A stretch of DNA of 5,075 nucleotides from contig JAESRM010000194.1 in the NCBI GenBank assembly GCA_016764635.1, forward strand, positions 1 through 5,075. Direction: 5' to 3'. Within the stretch, counting starts at the first letter, position 1. The number at the start of each line of letters is the position of its first letter. Source of the stretch: Planctomycetota bacterium (GTDB taxonomy: Bacteria > Planctomycetota > UBA1135 > GCA-002686595). Below, one piece after another: positions 1 to 5,075 of the stretch. A program made the position numbers and the translations under genes. The notes under the pieces are model-generated. The model saw only the letters and a list, made by a program, of their open reading frames with translations, did not search any database and had not been told where the DNA came from.

Positions 1-178
1 AGCCTGTAGCATGGCTGTCATCCACCATCACAATGGCATCGTATTTTTGAGCAAGGTCACAGATCTCATCTACTTTGGCTATGAACCCATCCATAGAAAA
101 GACTCCATCGGTAACAATTATTCTGCTTCTTGCACCCTGAGCTTGTTTGAGCTGCTCTTCGAGATCAGCCAACTCCTC
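1..178 (-). pseudogene. kbl: Glycine C-acetyltransferase (2-amino-3-ketobutyrate CoA ligase) internal fragment
   Basis: On the minus strand this stretch encodes about 56 residues that closely match the middle of Kbl, the PLP-dependent enzyme that makes glycine and acetyl-CoA from 2-amino-3-ketobutyrate in cytosolic threonine catabolism. Visible signatures are [10 protein letters not shown] (codons near 84-116) and [10 protein letters not shown] (near 2-28); in the alpha-oxoamine synthase family the Asp and His of the second motif contact PLP. The reading continues off the left edge, where the PLP-binding lysine should follow. Homology holds through ADLEEQL and stops near 166-178; upstream, the expected HASIIDG-type region is absent and amidase sequence is met instead, so there is no start codon or N-terminal half. 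The first 180 bases are about 46% GC by hand count, lower than the rest. The family call is firm; whether this is a true pseudogene or a piece of another genome joined in assembly is open. Confidence 0.85.
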
Positions 179-700
179 GATCAAACCATGGACCTGCGCG
201 AACAATGTTGGCACGCGACGAAAGCCAACACGCGTTCGATCGGAGTGGAGATCGCGCACATCGGAGGTCGCCCCAAGCGCTCCCTCGAAGAAATGGAAAG
301 TTGGTACGTGCGGGATGCAAAGGGCCTTCGCATTCAGTACCCCAGTTGGCTTGGGGATGGGGGCGTACGCACCCAGGACTTTGTAGGAAGGCCCCGGCGC
401 AACTATCGGGTGGAAGGTGTTCTGCAAGGGGAGCAGCGCTACATGTACGACTACACGCCCGAGCAGTTTGAGACGCTCGTGCGGCTCAGCGCGACCCTAT
501 GCGAAGTGTTTCCAAACATGCATCCCGACGCGCCCCGCGACCGCAGCGGGCAGGTTGCGAGGGGGGTGCTCAGTGACGCCCAATTCGATTCGTTCGGTGG
601 GATCCTGGGACACTTTCACGTGCAGCGCAACAAGGTCGACCCGGGTGTAGCCTTCGATTGGGAGCCATTTTTGGCCCAGGTTCGGCAGCGCATGCGCTGA
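11..700 (+). CDS. N-acetylmuramoyl-L-alanine amidase (Amidase_2 family), N-terminally broken
   Basis: The supported part is about 179-700 (residues 57-229 of the open frame). It resembles zinc-dependent Amidase_2 enzymes, which cut the amide between N-acetylmuramic acid and the peptide stem of peptidoglycan. Family-like segments are [13 protein letters not shown] (58-70), [11 protein letters not shown] (76-86), and the C-terminal [13 protein letters not shown] (200-212) followed by FDW. In that last segment His201 and Asp210 fit the second and third zinc ligands. The first zinc-ligand His and the strands before QTMDL are missing. Residues 1-56 of the open frame are only the antisense of the kbl fragment, so the ATG at 11 is almost certainly not a biological start; the frame is also open to the left edge. 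The ATG at 188 has no visible ribosome binding site and would still lack the first ligand. As written the product should be inactive. The stop is TGA at 698-700. Confidence 0.75.
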   Translation: MAVIHHHNGIVFLSKVTDLIYFGYEPIHRKDSIGNNYSASCTLSLFELLFEISQLLDQTMDLREQCWHATKANTRSIGVEIAHIGGRPKRSLEEMESWYVRDAKGLRIQYPSWLGDGGVRTQDFVGRPRRNYRVEGVLQGEQRYMYDYTPEQFETLVRLSATLCEVFPNMHPDAPRDRSGQVARGVLSDAQFDSFGGILGHFHVQRNKVDPGVAFDWEPFLAQVRQRMR

Positions 701-855
701 AAGCCGTGCGAATCTGGGGATGAGGCCTGTTGGGGAGGTTTGCGATCTGAAAGCCCCCTACATTTGAGGCAGGACACGGAATTGCCCAGAACCTTGGAAC
801 CTTCGGACGGTTTGCAGGCGAGTCACCGGTATGTGTCCACGCCCCTCCAATCGCC

Positions 856-2319
856 ATGCATCAGATCACCCATCGCAAAGCCTTTCGAATTTCCTCCCTG
901 GTCGGTCTAGCGGCCCTCTGTTTGTCCTTCGTTTTGCCGACAGGTTTGGGCGACAAGGTGAAGTGGGAGGGCGACTATGAAGCCGCGTTGGCCAGGGCCC
1001 ATTCGGAAACCAAAGTCGTTTTCCTGGCGGTCAACATGGACGCGGAAAAAGGCAACGATCGCATGGTCAAGAATGTCTATACCGATCGAGTCATCCGGGG
1101 GCTCAGCGCGAACACGGTGAACCTGGTGGCGTCCGCGGCGCGACACAAATCCAGCGGAGCTTGCCCGCACTTGGGCACCATCACCTGCGCCGAACACCGC
1201 GCCGTCGAAGTCCAGGTCAACGGTAAGATCCTCAAGCCCGATGCGGCCGGCCATGTGGTTGCGCCCCAGCATGTGTGGTTGAATGGGGAGGGACAGGTGC
1301 TGCTTTCCGTGCCCTACGAGGTGACCGCCGGTGAGTTGGAATGGTGCTTCCACGAGGCTTCACGGCGATTGAACCCTGACTACTCAGCTAAAGAATCGAA
1401 AGCGAGTCAGCGCCCGCGCCGCTGGATCCCCGATGGTGTGTATGACGCCGAAAAAGACGAAGGCGAGCGGCCGCCGGACCTCGATGAAGCCATGGAACTC
1501 ATCAAGGAAATTCGCAAGGGAATGTTGAAGGGCGGCGACCTGGTGCGTGCTTACAAACGCTTGGCCCAGGCGGATGTATCGGAAGCACGCGATCAGATTT
1601 CCCAATACATGAAGAGTGGAAGCGGCGGGCGCCGCGGCGGTGGCAAGGGCGCTTCCAATAAAATCAAAACCATGGTGCGCGTTCTAGGCTTGGCCTCCCC
1701 GCAGAGCTATTGGGAGGTGCTCGATAGCATGGTCGGAAGTGGGGAAGCCATGGTTCGCAACGAGGTGGCTGTGGCAATCGAGCAACTGGCGGCTCCTGAA
1801 TCGCTCAAGGCCCTGACCAAGGCTTATAAGAAGGAGAAGCAGGAAGTCGGCCGGAAGAACCTGTTGCGCGCCATTGCGGCCTGTGGCGCACAGGACAAAA
1901 GTGCGCGTGGACTGTTGAGCAAGGCTGCCAAGCAAAGCCGCGATGATGTGCTGCGTCACAATGCGCTGATCGGGTTGGGGTGGCAAGTCTCCCAATCTGA
2001 CGTGCGCGCTGTCATCGAGAAGGTCATGGATAAGGGTTCTCCCGAAGATCGCTTTGCCGCGGTCGTGGGCATGGGCATTTCCCGGGACCCCCTTTGGCGA
2101 GAGACCCTCGAAGAGTTGGCCACGGAGCCGGATGAATCCGCACTCGCGGATTCCATATCCTTGGACCAAGCCGCGAAACTGGCGCTCGAAGTCCATAGCA
2201 CTGGGGAGTACGGAATCCTCAGCGCCGCCCTCATTCAAGCCAGTGGGGACACCATTCCTCGCAACCGCCTCTTCCGCCCTTTGAAGGGGCGCGGCAAGAA
2301 TAAAAAGAAAGGCAAGTAA
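856..2319 (+). CDS. Exported protein with degenerate thioredoxin-like domain and HEAT-like repeats
   Basis: The product has 487 residues. Residues 1-32 look like an export signal: a basic start (MHQITHRKAFR), then a hydrophobic run ending near PTGLGD. There is a Cys at 22 but Leu at -1, so no proper lipobox. Residues 35-165 fit a thioredoxin-like fold: a helix (YEAALARAHS), the strand VVFLAV, and a cis-proline-type segment APQHVWLNGEGQ (136-147). The position of the usual CXXC holds NMDAEKGNDRM (60-70), so no redox dithiol. Cys103, His104, Cys111 and His114 form a separate cluster. After a charged linker and a Gly/Arg-rich stretch (255-266), residues about 270-445 form helical pairs of HEAT-like character, for example RNEVAVAIEQLAAPESLKAL and RFAAVVGMGISRDPLWRETL. 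The tail is lysine-rich (KGRGKNKKKGK). The ATG at 856 is chosen because it gives the signal peptide; no Shine-Dalgarno sequence is visible upstream. A periplasmic scaffolding role is only inferred. Confidence 0.8.
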   Translation: MHQITHRKAFRISSLVGLAALCLSFVLPTGLGDKVKWEGDYEAALARAHSETKVVFLAVNMDAEKGNDRMVKNVYTDRVIRGLSANTVNLVASAARHKSSGACPHLGTITCAEHRAVEVQVNGKILKPDAAGHVVAPQHVWLNGEGQVLLSVPYEVTAGELEWCFHEASRRLNPDYSAKESKASQRPRRWIPDGVYDAEKDEGERPPDLDEAMELIKEIRKGMLKGGDLVRAYKRLAQADVSEARDQISQYMKSGSGGRRGGGKGASNKIKTMVRVLGLASPQSYWEVLDSMVGSGEAMVRNEVAVAIEQLAAPESLKALTKAYKKEKQEVGRKNLLRAIAACGAQDKSARGLLSKAAKQSRDDVLRHNALIGLGWQVSQSDVRAVIEKVMDKGSPEDRFAAVVGMGISRDPLWRETLEELATEPDESALADSISLDQAAKLALEVHSTGEYGILSAALIQASGDTIPRNRLFRPLKGRGKNKKKGK

Positions 2320-2354
2320 AGGCATAGCCCAAGAGCCGCGTGTATTTCGAAGCC

Positions 2355-2391
2355 AAAAAAAGTGCCGCACCCGCTGAAAGCGAGTGCGGCA
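2355..2391 (-). terminator. Rho-independent terminator of the sugar transferase gene
   Basis: On the plus strand TGCCGCAC (2363-2370) pairs perfectly with GTGCGGCA (2384-2391). Inside, after one mismatch, CGCT (2372-2375) pairs with AGCG (2379-2382) around a GAA loop. Seven A residues (2355-2361) lie one base to the left, so read on the minus strand this is a GC-rich stem followed by C and seven T, the classic intrinsic terminator. It sits about 100 bases past the stop of the minus-strand sugar transferase gene. On the plus strand no T run follows, so it should not work as a canonical terminator for the converging HEAT protein gene, for which I see no other terminator. Confidence 0.88.
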
Positions 2392-2409
2392 ACCCCATCC
2401 AAAAGGGGC

Positions 2410-2484
2410 GGTCTGCAAGCGTTTGGGCGAGAGCCAATGTCCGTGGAGTGACACCGTAGGCCCTAGTCCTCTCACCTGCAGACC
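2410..2484. repeat. 8-bp perfect inverted repeat in the 3' untranslated region
   Basis: GGTCTGCA (2410-2417) and TGCAGACC (2477-2484) are exact inverted copies separated by 59 bases. They lie between the sugar transferase stop codon and its terminator. Two smaller pairings are nearby: TTGG/CCAA around GCGAGAG near 2422-2436, and CCCC (2393-2396) with GGGG (2405-2408). Together they could fold the end of the minus-strand transcript into a structured tail. An 8-bp match at this distance can arise by chance, so any function is unproven. Confidence 0.35.
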
Positions 2485-2490
2485 ATTGCT

Positions 2491-3300
2491 TCAGGCGGCT
2501 TCTTTGGCCGCTTGCTGCTGTTCGTAGCTGATCTGAAATTCCAGGGGTAGGGCGCGCAATACGGACTCCTTGACCGCATCTCCCTGGTGCTTCCACTGCC
2601 AGCCTCTTCCGTGCAGCATCCACACGGCGGTCATGACCAGGATGCGCAGGTCCAGACGCCATCCGCGCCCCATGATGTAGTCATGGTCGATGGTTAGCTT
2701 GCGGTTGTAAGCGCTCACGCTGCGGGTGGTGTAGCCCTGGGTGACCTGGGCCAGCCCGGTGATCCCAGGGCGCACAACCAACCGGCTGGCGAAAGTTGGA
2801 GTGTGTCCACAGGCCCATTCATGGATGGAGGTCATTTCCGGGCGGGGTCCGATGAAGCTCATCTCGCCACGTGCCACGTTGAATATTTGCGGCAGCTCAT
2901 CCAAGTGCGTGTTGCGCAGGAAACGGCCGAAGGGTGTGGCACGCTGTTGGTCGGTCAGGACTTGGCCATCCGCAGGTTCGGTGAGTGTCCGAAACTTCCA
3001 AAGCACGAATGCACTGCCCCCTAGGCCGATGCGTTCTTGGGTGAAAAATACCTTGCGCAAGCTTCCGAAGCGAATCGCGTTGAGGAGCCCGACGGGCAAC
3101 GCGATGGCCAGGGCCGGCAGGGTGCAAAGCACGAGCAGGAGTCGGTCCAGGAAGCGACTCTGGTGTACGACGTGCAACCCTGCGGGGCGGGCAGCAAAAA
3201 GGCCGTTCTGTGGCCGTGCGGCTCTAGAATTGTGCAGCTCCGAATCGGGTAGAGACACAAAGTCTCCCGATCCAGGCCGCGAATGCGGAGATTGGGACAT
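2491..3300 (-). CDS. Bacterial sugar transferase (polyprenyl-phosphate hexose-1-phosphate transferase, PF02397 type)
   Basis: The product has 269 residues. Family members move a sugar 1-phosphate from a nucleotide sugar to undecaprenyl phosphate at the cytoplasmic membrane, the first step of O-antigen, capsule or exopolysaccharide repeat synthesis. The sequence has the family order: RFLDRLLLVL (49-58) opening a hydrophobic segment to about 77 (membrane-inserted helix), FFTQERIG (85-92), KFRTL (102-106), GRFLRNTHLDELPQ (125-138) with the Asp134-Glu135 catalytic dyad, GEMSFIGPRPE (145-155), RPGITGLAQV (177-186) and DHDYI (205-209). It lacks the multi-helix N-terminal half of WcaJ/WbaP-type proteins, so it is the short PglC-like form. 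Residues 1-45 are an unrecognised polar extension. The ATG at 3300 has only a weak GGAA-like element upstream; a TTG near codon 42 is an alternative start. No other glycan genes are in the window, so the sugar and final polymer cannot be named. Confidence 0.92.
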   Translation of the reverse strand: MSQSPHSRPGSGDFVSLPDSELHNSRAARPQNGLFAARPAGLHVVHQSRFLDRLLLVLCTLPALAIALPVGLLNAIRFGSLRKVFFTQERIGLGGSAFVLWKFRTLTEPADGQVLTDQQRATPFGRFLRNTHLDELPQIFNVARGEMSFIGPRPEMTSIHEWACGHTPTFASRLVVRPGITGLAQVTQGYTTRSVSAYNRKLTIDHDYIMGRGWRLDLRILVMTAVWMLHGRGWQWKHQGDAVKESVLRALPLEFQISYEQQQAAKEAA

Positions 3301-3494
3301 GACGGTTCCGGGGACGACGGAACTAGTGGTTGGAGCGGGAATGGGCTCCGGATGGGCGCACGGAAGGAGGGAAGCCCGCCGCGCAAGGGTGTTTGGACAG
3401 AGGGAGCTGCCCGCGCAAACCAGCCTTCGGCGGCTAGCAGATCATCCTTGAAGGAGAACCGTTTTTGCCACTGCTGGGCGCCCCAGGATGAAAC
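3301..3494. other. Intergenic region with no recognisable gene
   Basis: This gap lies between the start of the sugar transferase gene and the hairpin after the receptor gene. It should hold the promoter for the sugar transferase on the minus strand, but I find no convincing -35/-10 pair, no sigma-54 GG-N10-GC element and no operator palindrome. Open frames crossing it show no recognisable protein features. Confidence 0.5.
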
Positions 3495-3535
3495 AGGCCC
3501 AGTCCTTTTTTTCCGGTATCCCGGGCTTTGGGCCT
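3495..3535 (-). terminator. Terminator-like hairpin directly after the receptor gene
   Basis: AGGCCCA (3495-3501) pairs exactly with TGGGCCT (3529-3535), and the right arm touches the receptor stop codon (TAG on the minus strand, 3536-3538). The loop holds a second pairing, CCGG with CCGG, and a run of seven A on the minus strand. Only GTTTC follows the stem, so the U-tract is poor. It could act as a weak intrinsic terminator, or simply as an mRNA end-stabilising fold. Confidence 0.4.
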
Positions 3536-5075
3536 CTAAAAGCGCAGAACGAGCCCAAACACCAGGCCACGTCCGGGGCGGTTGACGCCCGAACCGTGGA
3601 TGCGGTAATCCTCATCGAAGAGGTTCTCGATACCCAGCATGATGTCGGCGTCCTTGTGGAAGCTCTTGCCGAAGCGCAGGTCGAGCACGGAGAAGCCGGG
3701 CGTGCCACCGACGGGGATGCGCGACGTATCGGCCTGATCCCGGGTGGAGAGGTGGTCGGCGGTGGATGCGTGGGTCAGCATCAATTCCGCCCAGCCGTTC
3801 TCGGAGGGGGCCTTCCAGCGCAACCCCGCGTGCATGGTGAAGGGCATCAAACGATCGATGGGTTGGCGGTCGATGACGGGCGCGCTGGTGGGGAACGTGT
3901 CTTGCACCCCGTACTGGTAGGCGGCGTCCAAGTGCACCGTCCAGGCCTCGGTCAAGTCTAGATCCACCAGGCCTGACCAGCCCCAGACGTAACCGTCGCC
4001 AATGTTGCCCTTGGTGATCTCCGCATCGCCATCCGCGTTCGTGGCCCCGGTGGGGAAGCGTTGGATGCCGTCCTCGATGCCCGTGTAGAACACGCTGATA
4101 TCGTAGCGGGTGCGGCCTACCGTGCGGCGCAGTCCCAGGTCGATGCCTGTGACTTTTTCCGGTTCTAGATCCAAGGAAGGCACCTCGAATTCACCGGTGC
4201 GTGCGCTGTCGAAACGGGTCAGGTCGGACAGGTTGGGCAGGCGGAAACCCTGGGAGATGCCCCCATAGACTTCGAGTGACTGCTTGCTGGAGAGCTGGGT
4301 TTCGAATTGCAGGCTCACGGCGCTGGCGGAGTAAGTCTCCGAGAGCGTGGTGCGCGTGTTGAGTAGGGGGTCGCGCACCGAATCCGCGTCCACTTCAGCG
4401 CGGGAAAAGCTGGCACCCGCGGTGAAGTGCGTGCGTTCGCTCACCCGGAAACGGTCCTGCGCGAAAATGCTGAAAGTCTGGTAGCCCGCATCGTCGGCCA
4501 CCGGGCCTTGAATGTCATCGGCCGGCGTTTGCGCGGCTCCCTTGTCGAGGAACGAATCGACCCAATCCCGCGAATAGTCGACGCCGTAGGTCCATTGGCC
4601 CGAATCCGTATTGCGGAACATGTGGTGGAAGACTTGCAGTGTGTTGGCATCCAAGCCCTGAAATTCCTGGTCGCCGTTGCCTTTGATACGGTGGCGTTCC
4701 TCTGCTTGTTTCTGCCAGGAGAGGCTGGTGGTGGTGGCATCGAACAGACCCTCGAGGCCGTCGCGCTTCCATTGCAAGTAGGTGAGTTCGCGCTCTTGAT
4801 CCAGGTTGCGGAGCAAGTCCGATCCCACGCTCAGTCCTTGCCAGTCGATTCCATTCACGGTCTTGTGCGTGCGCGGAACGTTGTTCTGATCGACGCGCAT
4901 GTGCCCAAACACCAGCAGGGAGTCGTCGTCGAGCCAATGCTCAATCTTCAAGTCGGCGTCCGTTTCGTTGTAACCCGTGCCCGGTTGTAGACCGACTTCC
5001 CGGCCCCCGTGCACATCCCCGAAATCCTTGACCGTGACGCCAATCAATACGCTCGTGTCCTCTCCCACGAAGGAG
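3536..5075 (-). CDS. TonB-dependent outer-membrane receptor, beta-barrel part (5' end outside window)
   Basis: About 512 residues are visible and the frame is open at the right edge. The GTG at 5066-5068 is internal, because the family's signal peptide, TonB box and plug domain (commonly about 150-250 residues) are missing and the visible part starts in barrel strands. TonB-dependent receptors import iron complexes, cobalamin or other ligands through the outer membrane using TonB/ExbBD energy. Counting from the GTG, evidence includes many alternating strands, a QNNVPRTHKT segment (61-70), SQGFRLPNLSDL (272-283), VPSLDLEPEK (296-305), and the C-terminal signature IENLFDEDYRIHGSG (480-494), ending in a Phe as BAM-assembled barrels do. 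The barrel style recalls the hemoglobin/transferrin/lactoferrin receptor group, but no His lies between the FRAP-like box and the LEPE box as in classical haem receptors. The substrate is therefore unassigned. No regulatory site is visible because the promoter is off the window. Confidence 0.9.
   Translation of the reverse strand, partial: SFVGEDTSVLIGVTVKDFGDVHGGREVGLQPGTGYNETDADLKIEHWLDDDSLLVFGHMRVDQNNVPRTHKTVNGIDWQGLSVGSDLLRNLDQERELTYLQWKRDGLEGLFDATTTSLSWQKQAEERHRIKGNGDQEFQGLDANTLQVFHHMFRNTDSGQWTYGVDYSRDWVDSFLDKGAAQTPADDIQGPVADDAGYQTFSIFAQDRFRVSERTHFTAGASFSRAEVDADSVRDPLLNTRTTLSETYSASAVSLQFETQLSSKQSLEVYGGISQGFRLPNLSDLTRFDSARTGEFEVPSLDLEPEKVTGIDLGLRRTVGRTRYDISVFYTGIEDGIQRFPTGATNADGDAEITKGNIGDGYVWGWSGLVDLDLTEAWTVHLDAAYQYGVQDTFPTSAPVIDRQPIDRLMPFTMHAGLRWKAPSENGWAELMLTHASTADHLSTRDQADTSRIPVGGTPGFSVLDLRFGKSFHKDADIMLGIENLFDEDYRIHGSGVNRPGRGLVFGLVLRF

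Noticed and set aside
790..812. Short direct repeat AACCTT-GG-AACCTT and a possible AACC/GGTT hairpin before the HEAT protein gene
   Set aside because: The units are too short, with no partner copies and no promoter elements nearby; chance is a sufficient explanation.
907..1353. Minus-strand open frame of 148 codons
   Set aside because: It is antisense to the thioredoxin-like domain, has a low-complexity His/Gly-rich translation typical of GC-rich shadow frames, and has no family signature.
1684..2475. Long minus-strand open frame (263 codons) opposite the HEAT protein gene
   Set aside because: It is antisense to a gene with a signal peptide and coherent domains, shows no recognisable motif, and runs through the terminator hairpin.
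3053..3062. Perfect palindrome CTTGCGCAAG
   Set aside because: It lies inside the sugar transferase coding sequence over conserved-family residues and is a single short copy; no reason to call it an operator.
2741..3451. Plus-strand open frame of 236 codons
   Set aside because: It overlaps the strongly supported sugar transferase on the other strand; the translation is Arg/Ser-rich with no motif.
3440..3480. Possible sigma-54 promoter (TGGCA on the minus strand) upstream of the sugar transferase
   Set aside because: The required GC dinucleotide ten bases after GG is absent, and the distance to the gene gives no further support.
4427..4990. Plus-strand open frame of 187 codons, and a similar one at 3488-3961
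   Set aside because: Both are antisense shadows of the TonB-dependent receptor; they read as Val/Gly/Ala-rich with no domain signals.
1..5075. Mobile element, CRISPR array, tRNA or rRNA, defence system
   Set aside because: I saw no transposase or integrase motifs, no regular repeat-spacer pattern, no cloverleaf-like or rRNA-like sequence, and no defence-type domains.

Overview
The window looks like a GC-rich (hand-counted at roughly 60% in typical stretches) Gram-negative-type genome. It has an outer-membrane TonB-dependent receptor, an exported Thioredoxin-fold/HEAT protein and a polyprenyl-phosphate sugar transferase. The particular style of the exported HEAT protein and of the receptor resembles what I know from marine Planctomycetota metagenomes. 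That assignment is an inference from protein style only, and there is no rRNA or other phylogenetic marker here.

Layout: positions 1 to about 178 hold a minus-strand fragment of glycine C-acetyltransferase (kbl), distinctly more AT-rich than the rest. It is joined head-on to the 3' two-thirds of a plus-strand N-acetylmuramoyl-L-alanine amidase gene (about 179-700). Both genes are broken at the same point. Next come a 155-base gap and a plus-strand gene for an exported protein with a degenerate thioredoxin-like domain and HEAT-like repeats (856-2319). A convergent intergenic region (2320-2490) follows, with a clear intrinsic terminator serving the minus strand. A minus-strand bacterial sugar transferase lies at 2491-3300. 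After a 235-base gap with a weaker terminator-like hairpin comes a minus-strand TonB-dependent receptor (3536 to the right edge) whose signal peptide and plug domain lie outside the window.

How the genes work together: I see no tight operon. The amidase and the HEAT protein share a strand but are 155 bases apart. The sugar transferase and the receptor share the other strand but are separated by 235 bases and a possible terminator. The common theme is only the cell envelope: peptidoglycan cleavage, surface glycan priming and outer-membrane uptake.

I found no CRISPR array, tRNA, rRNA, insertion sequence or recognisable new multi-gene system. The most notable point is the kbl/amidase junction, which is either an assembly chimera or a real rearrangement.
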